From contig OZ231126.1 in NCBI GenBank assembly GCA_965153355.1, forward strand, positions 76,632,001 through 76,696,000: a stretch of DNA of 64,000 bases, in the 5' to 3' direction. The translations under genes were made by a program, and so were the position numbers. Of this stretch, positions 33,726 to 49,030 are shown one piece after another (position 1 is the stretch's first letter; every line of letters begins with the position of its first letter). The notes under the pieces were generated by a model. It had not been told where the DNA came from. It saw nothing but the letters and a program-made list of their open reading frames with translations, and ran no database searches. Source of the stretch: Flaccisagitta enflata (lineage: Eukaryota; Chaetognatha; Sagittoidea; Aphragmophora).

Positions 33726-33979
33726 GTTTTTAGTCGCGTGCTACGCGACTCTACACCCCGCTTTGTCGGTCCGTCCGCAGGTCCGTCGGTCCATCCGTCC
33801 GTCCGTCCGTCCGTCCGTCCGTCCGTCCGTCCATCACACATTACTCTTTTGTTTGTTCTTTTTTTTTTTTTTTGCGATCTTTGGCCTCACTGCTCCTTCC
33901 CAAATGATCAAGTGACTTCAAATATGGCCCCTACCCACCCGCACGCGACTGGGGTAGCCGCGTATCCGCCCTTGTTTTT
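33726..33979 (+). mobile_element. GTC-hairpin family A copy
   Basis: Head TTTTTAGTCGCGTGCTACGC, GACTCTACACCCCGC, a GTCC array, the body TTGGCCTCACTGCTCCTTCC, the tail CCGCACGCGACTGGGGTAGC, CGCGTATCCGCCCTTGTT. Complete, about 250 bp. Confidence 0.88.
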
Positions 33980-34093
33980 CTAAAAAGATGTTTGTCTCCG
34001 TCACTGATTTAATCGCTGATACAATTACGCCAGAAAAATTCTTTCGTTGTTATCACTTTTTAGTGTGAATAAAGTTGTTGTTTTCGTTGTAAA

Positions 34094-34094
<1 letters not shown>

Positions 34095-34148
<54 letters not shown>

Positions 34149-34150
34149 CT

Positions 34151-34233
<83 letters not shown>
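34095..34233. repeat. (TTG)n followed by (TC)n
   Basis: About 18 TTG units, then GTTC and about 40 TC units. Confidence 0.97.
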
Positions 34234-34236
<3 letters not shown>

Positions 34237-34422
34237 CATCACTTCTCACGCGCGCACTTTCTTTGAAACACGCACCCCGTCATCTGCATAACCTTAGAAA
34301 CCTTAATATATATTCGGACGTATGTAAATGTAATTTCTCGCGGTTTTTGCGTCGTTCTACGTTTTTTGTTCCCCTTGGCTTTGATTTATGCCGATGAATA
34401 CCCGAAACCAAAGAATACATAA

Positions 34423-36957
<2,535 letters not shown>

Positions 36958-37177
36958 AAACAACTACATCGACATCAACAACGCCAACAATAACGACAAT
37001 GGAAATGACAACAACGATAACAACGACGACAAATCGACAGCGACAACCTCATTGACAACAACAATAACACAATGTGCAATTTGTTGTTGGAATGACATTA
37101 TTTCAATGTAAGTTGTACTGCGCGTATCAAAAGAACAGGCCAAGTTGGCCAATGATGCGTCTTCTATGAATGAATGC

Positions 37178-37353
37178 TTTTAGTCGCGTGCACGGGACTC
37201 TATAAACCGCCAAGTCCGTCGTTCGAATGGTTTATGACTTTTTGCTTTTTCGGCGTTTATGGGCGGCTTATGCATCTCTGCTTGCTAAGCTTTTTTCATC
37301 ACTGCCCCTGCCCACCCGTACACGACCTCGATAGCCAAGTATCCGGCCTTGTT
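37178..37353 (+). mobile_element. GTC-hairpin family A copy, no long array
   Basis: Head TTTTAGTCGCGTGCACGGGA, CTCTATAAACCGC with only one GTCCGTCG. The body ends CACTGCCCCTGCCCACCCGT, then the tail ACACGACCTCGATAGCCAAG, TATCCGGCCTTGTT. It shows the element without array expansion. Confidence 0.82.
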
Positions 37354-37447
37354 ATGATTGAATGTCGTTTACAAATACGTGAATGAATGCATAAAGCAAT
37401 GATCAAATAAATTACTAATTCAATGGATGAAAGATAGGACTGGCGCT

Positions 37448-37653
37448 GCTTTTAGTCGCATGCGCGCGACTCTACAATCCGCTTTGTCTGTCGGTCGGTC
37501 GGTTGGTCGATCGGTCGGTCGGTCACAGTTTATTATTTTTTTGTGAATTTTTTTCTTTGACCACACTGCTCCTGCCCAAATGGTTTAGTGACCTCAAATA
37601 TGGCCCCTGCCCACCCACACGCAACTTCGGTAGCCGTGTATCAGGCCTTGTTT
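37448..37653 (+). mobile_element. GTC-hairpin family A copy
   Basis: Head TTTTAGTCGCATGCGCGCGA, CTCTACAATCCGC, a GGTC/GATC array, the body CACACTGCTCCTGCCCAAAT, and a tail CACACGCAACTTCGGTAGCC, GTGTATCAGGCCTTGTT. Confidence 0.85.
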
Positions 37654-37690
37654 TGATGTAAAAGCCTCGGATTTTGTGAGTTAGACATTG

Positions 37691-37865
37691 ACGTGACTGA
37701 CGGACCCACAGACAGACCAACAGACTGACAGACCAACAGACCAAGAGATTGACAGACCGACAGACCAACAGACGGCCATACTGAGAGACTGACAGATACG
37801 GCCATTCATAGTGCGAGGACGCATCTAAAAAGAGTTATAAGTGCGAGGATGCATCTGAAAAGAGT
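37691..37865 (-). mobile_element. GTC-hairpin family D head, tandem and truncated (minus)
   Basis: On minus, TTTTTAGATGCGTCCTCGCA and CAGATGCATCCTCGCAC occur 30-40 bp apart, leading into GTCTGTTGGTCTGTC-like units. No tail is seen; the copy is truncated. Confidence 0.65.
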
Positions 37866-37985
37866 TAAAAGAAGCACCTTTTTATTCATTGATTAGACAA
37901 TTACTAAAAACAAATTAGGTTTTTTTCAGTGAAGTCGTTTTTAGATAGTTTCAAAAAATCTTTCATTCTAGATTACCCAGGTCTG

Positions 37986-38465
37986 TACAGTAGATGTCGT
38001 CTAGACTTGGAAATGTGGGGGAATTCAAAACAGGAAGACTAATAGATATATAATATTGTTCATAAGTGTTGGTTACCACGTTTTTATATATTTTTGCCAA
38101 AATATAGAAAACTATTCCACGATATTTTCTGTAAGCACATTATTCATTTCGCAGTTGCTAGGAAGCATCATAGGGCTGACACACGTAGTTACACTCCCAA
38201 GCAGCGGCTTAATGAGCGATATTCTTACAGAAAACACTGTTATAAAGTTGTAGCAAATTTCATTTAAGCAAGTTCTTTCAAAAAAATTGTCTAATATTGA
38301 TATTTAAACAGAAATATATGAAAATGTGCTTCTATAGCAACCAACACCCATGGGCAACAATAACTTATTTTGTTAGGTAATATTCAAAATATTGGTCTCT
38401 TGTATTTATGTGTCTTCCAAATATGAATTCCCCTGTATTTCCAAGTCCAAACAGCATCTACTGTA
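37986..38465. mobile_element. MITE-2 copy 2, TA-flanked
   Basis: The left end TACAGTAGATGTCGTCTAGA, CTTGGAAA and right end TTTCCAAGTCCAAACAGCAT, CTACTGTA match the 17407 copy. The interior differs and lacks the nested element. No ORF of interest. Confidence 0.88.
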
Positions 38466-38604
38466 TCTCAACTGAGTTCTCGAAAGAGACAGCCTATTTT
38501 GTTAAAATGCACTTTTATGATGGGATTGCGAAACTACAATGGAGAATACAGATAGATACACCATATTAAAGCCAAATGAAGTAAATAGCTTTCAAAAGTG
38601 CATC

Positions 38605-39024
38605 TTTTTTAGTCGCGGACACGCGGCTCTACACCTTACGGTGTCAGTCGGTATATCCGTTGGTCCGTCGGTCCGTCGGTCCGTCACATTTTTAGTTGCG
38701 TACTATGCGACTCTACACCCCACTTTGTGGGTCCGTTGGTCTATTGGTCTGTTGGTCCATTGGTCCGTCGGTCCGTCGGTCCGTCGGTCCGTCCGTCCAT
38801 CCGTCCGTCCGACCGTCAGTCACATTTTACTTTTTTTGGTTTTTTATGGTCTTTGGCCTCACTGCTCCTGCCCAAATGATGAAGTGACCTCAAATATAGC
38901 CCCTGCCCACCCGCACGCGACTGGGGTAGCCGTGTATCCGGCCTTGTTGAATTGCGAGTGGTTTTTGCATTACTGCTCCTGCTCACCTGTCCGCGACTGG
39001 ATTGCCGTGTATCCGGCCATGTCT
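38605..39024 (+). mobile_element. GTC-hairpin family B/A copy interrupted by another A copy
   Basis: The outer element has head TTTTTTAGTCGCGGACACGC, GGCTCTACACC and a GGTCCGTC array to 38688. It is broken by a complete A copy (38689-38948) and resumes at 38949 with TTGCATTACTGCTCCTGCTC, the tail TGTCCGCGACTGGATTGCCG, TGTATCCGGCCATGTC. The outer left arm AGTCGCGGAC and outer tail GTCCGCGACT are exact complements, confirming that the two halves belong together. Confidence 0.85.
38689..38948 (+). mobile_element. GTC-hairpin family A copy nested in the 38605 element
   Basis: Head TTTTTAGTTGCGTACTATGC, GACTCTACACCCCAC, a GGTCCGTC array, the body GGCCTCACTGCTCCTGCCCA, the tail CCGCACGCGACTGGGGTAGC, CGTGTATCCGGCCTTGTT. 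Confidence 0.85.
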
Positions 39025-39052
39025 TAATACGCGTGGTATCGTCTATAGTACA

Positions 39053-39333
39053 TTTTTAGTTGCGAACACGCAACTCTATAAAAGGCTTTGTCCGTCCGTC
39101 CGTCCGTCCGTCCGTCCGTCTGTCCGTCCGTCCGTCCGTCCGTCCATCCGTCCGTCCGTCCGTCCGTCCGTCCGTCCGTCCGTCCGTCCGTCCGTCCGTC
39201 CGTCCGTCCGTCCGTCCGTCCGTCTGTCCGTCCGTCCATCCATTGGTAATGATCGAGTCAAAAAGTGTGAAAACGCACATTTCCGCCCCTGCCCACCCGT
39301 CCGCAACTGGTGGCCGTGTATCCGGCCTTGTTC
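39053..39333 (+). mobile_element. GTC-hairpin family B copy with long (GTCC)n
   Basis: Head TTTTTAGTTGCGAACACGCA, ACTCTATAAAAGGC, about 40 GTCC units, GGTAATGATCGAGTCAAAAA, the body CGCCCCTGCCCACCCGTCCG, a tail CAACTGGTGGCCGTGTATCC, GGCCTTGTT. Confidence 0.87.
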
Positions 39334-39538
39334 TACACACAATTTGTTTTTCAAAATCTACATTCTCGCATCTCATTCCATTATCGATTTCATTTCAACA
39401 CTACATCGAGATGCCATCATACGATGGAATAATATGGATATTGTATTGAATTTTACGTAGAAACATGAAAAGAAAACAGGAGTAGCAGGATGCAGAGGCA
39501 GGAAGATTGGTAGAAGAAGAAGGTGAGAGGACGGAGGG

Positions 39539-39693
39539 AAGAAGAAGAAGAAGAAGTTGAAGAAGAGGAAGAAGAAGAAGAATCTGAAGAAGATGAAGAA
39601 GAAGAAGAAGAAGAAGAAGAAGAAGAAGAAGAAGAAGAAGAAGAAGAAGAAGAAGAAGAAGAAGAAGGAGAAGAAGAAGAAGTAGAAGAAGAA

Positions 39694-39724
<31 letters not shown>

Positions 39725-39855
39725 TAGCAGAAGTAGGAGGAGGATAGGAAAAAGACGAATGGAGAAAGTGGTTGAAGAAAATGAGGACGTAGAAGAGGAA
39801 AAAAAGAGAGAAGAAGAAGAAGAAGGAGAAGAAGAAGAAAAAGAACATCCGTTTC
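39539..39855. repeat. (GAA)n microsatellite and degraded flank
   Basis: AAG units with GAG and GTA variants, mostly pure at 39590-39665. Poly-E and poly-S frames are artefacts. Confidence 0.96.
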
Positions 39856-39856
39856 T

Positions 39857-40506
<650 letters not shown>

Positions 40507-40959
40507 TTATTCGTGGTTGCCAAGAATTTGCGATTGACAGTGCAACATTAGAGAAGGAGCGTAGCATAGTGGGTAGGGACTATTATGCTAAAACTAATCA
40601 TGATATCTACTTCTCTACGTCTTAGTTACACTTAACAAGTTATCGAGTTAACAAGTTAACAAGTTAACTGTCATTTTTTGACCGACTAACTTCTACTCAT
40701 CATGGTTAATTGCTTAAAATGGTCTTATCCATCATCAACCCATTGCATCACGACTTTTGTAGTAACGCGATATGCGGTATTCACCATGGCAACGTAACGC
40801 CTTCTTGGCTTCTATGTGGCGGTATCTAAGGCGTTATTAACTGTTGTTATAATGCTGTCACCTTTTTGTTTATCTTTTTTATTTATCATGGAAATATTGT
40901 GATCATTTGAAAAAAAACTGAAGATAGAAAGAGTCTTATATCATATGTTCACTGACAAT
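40507..40959. other. No gene recognised
   Basis: Includes the short duplicated phrase GAGTTAACAAGTTAACAAGT at about 40645. Otherwise unique-looking. Confidence 0.5.
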
Positions 40960-41240
40960 AATGATTTTCTTCATTTTTCATTTTGTATTTTTCATTTGTC
41001 ATTTGTCATTTTCTATTTTTTTATTTTTTACTTGTTATTAGTCATTTTTTTTTCATTCTTCATTTTTCATTTTTCATTTTTCATTTTTCATTTTTCATTT
41101 TTCATTTTTCATTTTTCACTTTGCACTTTTCACTTTTCACTTTTCACTTTTCACTTTTCACTTTTCATTTTTCATTTTCAATTTTTAATTTTTCAGTTTT
41201 TACCATTTATTTTATACCATTCATTTTTGCATTTTTTTCT
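40960..41240. repeat. (TTTTCA)-type minisatellite
   Basis: TTTTTCATTTTTCATT and TTTTCACTTTTCAC units; period 7-8 bp. Confidence 0.9.
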
Positions 41241-41257
41241 TCATGTAACATATTTTG

Positions 41258-41455
41258 ATTTTTAGATGCGTCCTCGCATCTCTATAAGAGGGTCTGTCCA
41301 TCCATCCATCCGTCGGTCGGTCGGTCGGTCGGTCGGTCGGTCGGACTTCGGATTGAATAGCTTTGAATAGCTTTAAATAGCTTTGAATAGCTTTTAATAG
41401 CTCTAAATAGCTTTTAATTGCATTTAACAGCTCTACATAGCTATAAGTAGCTGGC
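41258..41455 (+). mobile_element. GTC-hairpin family D head plus TAGCTTT decamer array
   Basis: TTTTTAGATGCGTCCTCGCA, TCTCTATAAGAGGG and a GTCC/CATC/GGTC array (to 41345). Then about 10 units of GAATAGCTTTAAATAGCTTT type (41352-41452). No tail is recognised. Confidence 0.7.
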
Positions 41456-43157
41456 AAATGTCAAGAAACGGCAAGTTGGCAGGGCTAGAATTAGCCATTA
41501 TTTCAATGATTCAAATTCAACAAAACTATACATCCCTGTATAGCTGATGAAGTCTCATTTACAAATCCATAGATGAATTTCGTCAACTGAGCTCATTTTT
41601 TATGCAAATTAAGATTAACTAGACGTATTTTGTACACAAATTATACAAAAAAAAAATGCTTATGGTAGTGATAAAATCAATATGACAATATTTTTTTTCA
41701 AATTATGTTTAAACGCAATAGTCTGAGGAAGTTTCAGTATAAAAAATCGAAATTTCACGAATTTTCAGAAAATCTCTATAAGCACCAATTTTGGTTGGTT
41801 GGGCAGTGTAGTAAAACTTTTTTCTGCTAAGTTCTTCTTAATACCATTGATGTAGATCCTCTTCAAGAGCTTTCATGCAAAATTTCAGCCAAATCGGAAA
41901 AGGCATTCAAAAGTTATGCGACTTTTTCATTTTTTTTGTCTGGTAGGCTGGTTGGTCTGGTAGCACTGCTCGACATTCTTTAGGTCGCATCAGAATTTAG
42001 GCAAAGGACTCTCTTGATCCAGATACCAACCACGCAAAATTTCATTGGGCTAACTCAAATAGTTCCTGAGATATGCGAATTTGAATTTTGAGAAATTTTA
42101 CCACATTAAAGCTTAAATGCCTCGCAAATTTGTGTGAGAAGCACTGTGTGGAAACAAAGAATTAACTACAACGATCGTCTGACGAGCGTATCAATTCTGT
42201 TCACACTTCGAGGACCAACAAAATGTAAAATTTCATTGTGGCTAAACGCTTGGGAGTCAAGATTTCAAATTATCAGGGTAGAATCAAAATTTCACGCTCT
42301 TTCACATGGTGTTCTCAGTTTTCATGTGAATTGTGTCACTTTGACACAATAGTGGCATATCTAAAGCGTTAGGTAAGCGTTAGGAAGAAGTTTAGGGGTG
42401 TGCGCGAATTGATACGCTTCAAGAAAAATGCTATTTCTCTGCTTAGGATCAACCCAATAACATGAAAATAGAGGGGAATGTCCTTCAAGTAGTTGTGCAT
42501 CGATTGGAAAAAGAAAAAATGCTTAATCTTTAAGACAAAGGAGGTTTTAAAAGATAAGTATCATGATAGTAAGCATTGAGAGAAAAAAGCAAAAAAATCA
42601 AGAAGGGGTAAATTTGAGTTGTATACCATTTTTGGTAACTCATTGTTTGCGTAATGAGTTAAATTTTTTTGTGTATCCTGTGGGATTGATAATGGTCGGG
42701 GAACACTCATAATTTCATACGACAAGACATTTTTTGATTGGTTTTGCTTGCTTTTTTCTACTGGAGACAGAATGGAGACATACCAAAAATAGCCCTTTGA
42801 TTGAATTTTTGGACCCCCTAGGGGTAGGAAGGGTCACAAAAAAGGGTTTGAAATTGTGCACTGGGTAGTTATGAATGTATTTGAACCGTTTAAATCATTT
42901 CCAATGATGTAACTGAAGCTTGAGCTAACATAGAATGGCAGTAAGTCGGGCCCTCAAGCATGCTGTAGAACCATGACATTTGCCAGCTTTATATAGCTTT
43001 AGATAGACCATAACGACCAGAAACAAAGACGTAATATGCAAAAATCGTAACGACAGAGTGCAGTGTCTTTGATGCTATTGGGCAGTAGCAAAACGTGACA
43101 AAAAACGAGTGTCCCCAATTTCCCACGCAATGCGTTGTCCATCATAAAGAAATGCTT
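41456..43157. other. 1.7 kb without a recognisable gene
   Basis: AT-rich. Phrases such as GCAAAATTTCAGCCAAATCG and GCAAAATTTCATTGGGCTAA recur loosely, suggesting old repeats. The 72-codon frame at 42134 shows no known domain. Confidence 0.45.
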
Positions 43158-43563
43158 TGTTTTTAGTTGCGTGCATGCGACTCTACACCCCGCTATGTCC
43201 GTCCGTTGGTCCGTCCGTCGGTCCGTCGGTCCGTCCGTCCGTCCGTCGGTCCGTCACACTTTACTTTTTTTGTAATATAACGTCAACTCTTTGGTAATTT
43301 TCGGTCTTTTTAGTCATTAACAGTTATTCTAAGTCATTTTGAGTCATTCTAAGTCATTTCAAGTTATTCCGAGTCATTTTAAGTTATTTTAGGTCATTTT
43401 TGGTCATTAGGTTTTTTAGTCATCTTAAGTCCTTTTTGGACATTTTAAGTCATTTCAAGTCATTCTAAGTCACTCTAAGTCATTCTAAGTCATTCTAAGT
43501 CATTCTAAGTCATTTTTACCCTGTAAGTCTCGCACGCGACTTATGGGTGTTGGCCTTGTTTAT
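43158..43563 (+). mobile_element. GTC-hairpin family C copy
   Basis: Head TTTTTAGTTGCGTGCATGCG, ACTCTACACCCCGC and a GGTCCGTC array to 43255. Next come about 20 decamers of TAAGTCATTC type (43310-43520), then the tail GTCTCGCACGCGACTTATGG, GTGTTGGCCTTGTT. It abuts the LINE-C fragment directly. Confidence 0.85.
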
Positions 43564-44220
43564 CTATGCCGGATTAAACACCCTGCCCTCCTTTGATAAT
43601 CTGAAGCGGTGGGGTAAAAGGGTCAATGATAGATGTCCGTTTTGTGGTAACATACAGACCCTTGCTCATATTCTCTCTTACTGCTCTGTTGCCTTGGAGC
43701 AAGGCCGCCTAACGTGGCGTCATAACTCCGTTCTTATGACACTGATTGAAGGTATCCGCCCGGTTTTACGTGACAATTTTAAAATTTTCTCAGACCTCCC
43801 TGGCTTTACTGCTGATCATGGTGGCGTTATTCCACCCCATATTTTGGTAACAACCCTTTGTCCTGATCTATTCATTGTTAATGAGGTCAGCAAGGTCATT
43901 ATGTTTTTTGAATTGACCTGCCCTTGGGACAATAATATAGCCTTTCAAAAAGGAGAAATACGCGCCCCTCATTGCCAATCTTTCCCGTGATTTCACAGTA
44001 TTTAATTTTTCCGTTGAAGTCTCTGCTCGTGGGCAAGTTACAAAAGAGAACCGGGCTAGAATCAAGGCATTAGTTTGGCGTTGCTGTTCTACTCCTAAGG
44101 GTGTTGCAAAGAATTTGATGGATCGTATGTCGAAGGCAGCACTGCTTGCATCGTTTTCACTTTTTTGTGCTAGAAAAGAGCCAGCTTGGTCATCCCCGGG
44201 ACCTCTAGTTGTGCGTTGAT
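43564..44220 (+). pseudogene. LINE-C: 3' fragment of an RLE-type LINE, frameshifted
   Basis: The frame reads AGLNTLPSFDNLKRWGKR, the knuckle CPFCGNIQTLAHILSYC (CX2CX8HX4C, near 43638-43690), then PDLFIVNEVSKVIMFFELTC with PW (near 43862-43925), the PD...E core of the R2-like restriction endonuclease. At about 43950 the reading shifts frame; the second frame continues LIANLSRDFTVFNFSVEVSA to FCARKEPAWSSPGPLVVR and a stop at 44218-44220. RT is absent. The ATG-less 43547 start is inside the adjacent family C tail. Same class as LINE-B but clearly a different family. Confidence 0.85.
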
Positions 44221-44699
44221 AATAATTAGTAACCTGCCGACTCTCTTTTTGTTTGTTATCTATTGACTTTACAAAACGTCGACCTGTATTGGACCAAAGC
44301 ATAATTTATTCTATTGCAATCCAATAATCTGGTAGTTTTGTAATCGTCCTTGATTGTATATTTTCATGAATATACGTCTTACTACTTCTTTTTCAGTATA
44401 GACTAAATAAGTTAGAATGATCGTGCCCTCGACCAAGTTAGTAACAATCAAACCAGCTTTGTCTGACCACTGCATAATAGTTTGGTTAGAAGAGAAGAAA
44501 ACAAAGGATGTTAACTGTTAAGCAAGGAGAGATTTCTCTTCAGTATTTTCCCCCATCTTTCCTTGGTGATTCCATTGTCTTCCTCATCAGGAATTAAGCA
44601 GATTAGAAAAGCTTGAGCCAAACCAGAGAAAAAACCCACATCAAAAAGAATCTAATTACTTACCCAGAAGAAAAAGGCTTTTTTTCCCTTTTTTGTCTG
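44221..44699. other. LINE-C 3' flank, otherwise unrecognised
   Basis: Unique-looking sequence; where the LINE-C 3' untranslated region ends could not be determined. Confidence 0.45.
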
Positions 44700-44796
44700 T
44701 CTTTAGTCTGTTTGTCTCGCTGTCTGTCTGTCTGTCTCTTTCGCTGTCTACATGACTTCCTGTCTCTCTGTCTCTCTGTCTCTGTCTCTGTCTCTG

Positions 44797-44852
<56 letters not shown>
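44700..44852. repeat. (TGTC)n/(TCTCTG)n/(TC)n compound microsatellite
   Basis: TGTC units, then TCTGTC hexamers (44770-44818), then pure TC to 44852. Confidence 0.95.
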
Positions 44853-44854
<2 letters not shown>

Positions 44855-45024
44855 GGGAAAACATGATAAACCGATAGTGTCAACTATCCCAGAAATCAAA
44901 GGTTCAGGGACGATTATTCCAACAATCAACGAACCTGAGCCCTTCACCATAACACACACACCACCGAGAAAAGTAACATAACCATCCATTTACCTAGTGA
45001 TCCTGAAATACCCATAATTACGAA

Positions 45025-45327
<303 letters not shown>

Positions 45328-45889
45328 TGAAAGAAGAGAATCTGTGAGTATAGTTTCCTCGAGGCCCATTGACGTTTGGATGAGACTGGGACATTTGGAT
45401 GATTCTTAGATTCGGATGTCTCAATGGCAGAGGCCCCTGGGCGCGAAGCGCGAGCCTCGCTGTTTTCTCTAACTACAAAAATTTGGACGTCCCAAAAGCA
45501 AAGATAAATGTCACAATAGGAATAAAGATGGGTGTCACAATGGTGAAAGACAGACATAGCTCCAAACACACAACCCTGCAACAGGGAGAGACCGAGTATG
45601 GTCTTGCTTCACTTCCTGACATTCAGATGTCACAATAGCTAACATGACCTCATGATGGACATCCAAAAATCAGATGTCACAATGGGAATACAGTAGAGCA
45701 CCGCTAGAGCTCACCCGCTAATAAGGCACGCCCGCCTAAGGCATCCAACTTACTGTCCCAGGAAAGATTTTGTTGTTATTTTTATGCTGGCAATAGGGCA
45801 GCTTCACTACATATAAGACATAATTTTGGTCCCTTGGAATGCGCTCTACTGAAGCTCAACTGTCAAAACAAAACTCAGGGGCAAAGCAA
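45328..45889. other. No gene recognised; start of a degenerate 'ATGTCACAAT' tract
   Basis: Phrases TGTCACAATRGGAATAAAGA and GATGTCACAATGGGAATA recur at 45508, 45535, 45631 and 45676, probably ancestral units of the downstream minisatellite. Confidence 0.45.
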
Positions 45890-47395
45890 ATTTGTGGCAA
45901 AGCTGAATTGCACATGAGGAAAGGTCGAGTATCAAATGTCATATATATATTGAGGCAAAGTCTAGACTACTTTAAAATGAGGTAAAGTCAAGTGTCACCT
46001 ATTAAGTTAAATTTGATTGTAATATATTGAGGAAAAGTCAAGTGTCTCATAAGGAGGCAAAGTCAAGTGTCACATTTTGAGGTAAAGTTAAGTGTCACAT
46101 ATTGATGCTAAGTCTATAGTACCCTATTGATGTTAAGTCAAGTGTCACATATTAAGTTAAAGTCATGTGTCACATAAGAAGGCTAAGTCAAGTGTCACAT
46201 ATTGATGCTAAGTCTATAGTACCCTATTGATGTTAAGTCAAGTGTCACATATTGAGTTAAAGTCATGTGTCACATAAGAAGGCTCAGTCAAGTGTCATAT
46301 GAGGTAAAAGTCAAGTGTCACATATAAAGTCAAAGTCAAGTGTCACATATTGAGGCTAAGTCAATAATAACTGACTTTGGTAAAGACAAGTGTCACATAT
46401 TGAGGCAAAGTCAAATGTCACATAATGAATTAAAGTCTAGAGTACCTTATGGAGGTAAAGTCAAGTGTCACATATTGAGTTAGATTCATGTGTCACATAA
46501 GAAGGCTAAGTCAAGTGTCACATATGAAGTCAAAGTCAAGTGTCACATATGAAGTCAAAGTCAAGTGTCACATATGAAGTCAAAGTCAAGTGTCACATAT
46601 TGAGTTAAAGTCAAGTGTCACATAAGAAGGCAAAGTCAAGTGTCACATATGAAGTAAAAGTCAAGTGTCACATATTGATACTAAGTCAAGTGTTACATGT
46701 TGGGGCTAAGTCAAATGTCACATATTGAGGTAAAGTCAACTGTCATATATTGAGTTAAAGTTAAGTGTCACATATTGAGACTAAGTCAATATCAACTGAT
46801 TGAGGTAAAGTCAAGTGTCACATATGAAGTCAAAGTCAAGTGTCACATATGAAGTCAAAGTCAAGCGTCACATATTGTGGCTAAGTCAAGTGTTTCATGT
46901 TAAGGTAAAGTCAGCTGTCACATATTGAGTCTTAAGTTGAATGTCACATACTGAGGCTAAGTCAATATCAACTTTTTGAGGTAAAGTTAAGTGTCACATA
47001 TGAAGGCAAAGTCAAGTGTCAAATGCTAGGGCATGTTCAAGTGTCACATATTGAGCCACAGTCAGTATTAACCGATTGAGGTAAAGATTAGTATCACATA
47101 TTGAGGCAAAGTCAAAAGTCGCTTGTCAAGGAAAAGTCTTGGTCACATATTGAGTTGAAATAAAGTGACACATATAGAGGTCAAGTCAAGTGTCACAAAT
47201 TACCACGAGGTCAAGTGTCACCTAATGTTGCAAAGTCAGGTGTCACATATTGAGTGAAAGTAAAGTGTCGCATATTGAGGCTAATTCAATGATAACTTAT
47301 TGCGGTTAAGTCATGTGAAACTTATGGTGTGAAAGTTTAGTATCATGTATTGAGGCAAGGTCTAATGTCACATAATGAATTTAAAGTCTTAAATA
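45890..47395. repeat. ~22-bp minisatellite, degenerate
   Basis: About 65 units of AGTCAAGTGTCACATATTGA plus GGYA with frequent substitutions and 1-4 bp length changes. No reading frame survives, so no coding potential. Confidence 0.93.
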
Positions 47396-49030
47396 CCTTA
47401 TGAATAATCATTAATCACAGCAGCTTGTGACTGATTTGGTACCTTGGAGAGTTGAGGCTTCAAGCATATGTCTCTGCTCTCTTCAGGATAGCATACCTTA
47501 TTGAGGTAAAGCCAAGTAACACTTATTGGGGCAAGGTCAAGTCTCATATCAAAGCTATGGCAATAAATACTGATTGAGGTAAAGGCAAGTGCCACATATT
47601 GAGGCAAGGTCTTATGTCCCATATTGAGGCAAAGTCTTAAGTACCTTATGAATTATCATTCATCCACGCCAGCAGCTTGTGACCAACTGATATGGTACCT
47701 TACTTTGAGAGTTAAGGCCTAAGGCATATGGCTCTGCCTTATTCAGGATAGAGTACCTGATTGAAGTAAAGTCAAGTGTCACTTATTGGAGCAAGGTAAA
47801 GAGTCATATATTCAAGTGAAGTCAGTAATAAGTGATTGAGATAAAAACAAGTGTCGCATATTGAGGCAAGATCTAATCTCACATATTTAGGCAAAGTCTT
47901 GAGTACCTTATGAATTATCTTTCATCCACACCAGCAGCTTGTGACCAACTGATCAGGTACCTTACTTTGAGAGTTGAAGGCATACCTGATTGAGGTTCAG
48001 TCAAGTGTCACTTGTTTGGGGAAGGTCAAGTGCCACATATTGAAGTCTTGATTAGCGAATGAATTTTCATTCATCCATGCCAGCAGCTTGTGACCAACGG
48101 ATCAGTTTGAGAGTTGAGGCCTCAGGCATATGTCCCCGCCTTCTTCAGGATAGAATATCTGATCAAAGTTAAGTCAAAAGTCACTTATTGGGGAATGTTC
48201 AAATGTCAAAAATTGAGCTAAGTCAATAATAACTGATTGAGGTAAAGACAAGTGTCACATATTGAGGCAAGGTCTGATGTTACATATTGAGGCAAAGTCC
48301 TAAGTACCTTATGAAAAATCATTCATCCATGCTTGCAGCTTGTGACCAACTGATCAGGTACCTTACTTTGAGGGTTGAGGCCTCAGGCATATGTCTCTGC
48401 CTTCTTCAGGATAGAATACCTGAGCAAGGTAAAGTCAAGTGTCACTTATTGGGGCAAGGTCAAGAGTCACATAATGAACCAAAGTCAATAATAACTGATT
48501 GAGATGAAGATTGAGGCAAAGTCCTTGGTACCTTACGAATTATCATTCATCCACGCCAGCAGCTTTTGACCAACTGATCAGGTACCTTACTTTGAGATCT
48601 GAGGCTTGAGGCATATGTCTCTGCCTTCTTCAGGATAGAATATCTGATTGAGGTAAAGTCAAGTGTCACTTATTAGGGCAAGGTCTAATGTCACATATTG
48701 AAGTCTGATTTACCTTATGAATTAACCTTCATCCACGCCAGCAGCTTGTGACCAACTGATCAGTTTGAGAGTTGCCTTCTTCAGGATAGAAAACCTGATC
48801 AAGGTAAAGTCAAGTATCACCTAATGGGGCACATATTGAAGCAAAGTCAATAATGACTGATTGAGGTTAAGACAATTGTCACATATTTAGGCAAGGACTA
48901 ATATCACATATTGAGGCAAAGTCTAAAGTACCTTATGAATAATCATTCATCCACGCCAGCAGCTTGTGACAAACTGATCAGGTACCTTATTTTGAGAGTT
49001 GAAGCCTCAGGCATATGTCTCTGACTTCTC
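47396..49030. repeat. Higher-order repeat: minisatellite plus ~120-bp block
   Basis: The 22-bp units alternate with a block reading GTACCTTATGAATTATCATT, CATCCACGCCAGCAGCTTGT, GACCAACTGATCAGGTACCT, GAGGCATATGTCTCTGCCTT, CTTCAGGATAG. Seven or so blocks start near 47395, 47640, 47905, 48050, 48300, 48530, 48715 and 48930, so the composite period is roughly 200-260 bp. Confidence 0.88.

Noticed and set aside
43868-44302. 144-codon minus frame
   Set aside because: Antisense shadow of the LINE-C endonuclease region.
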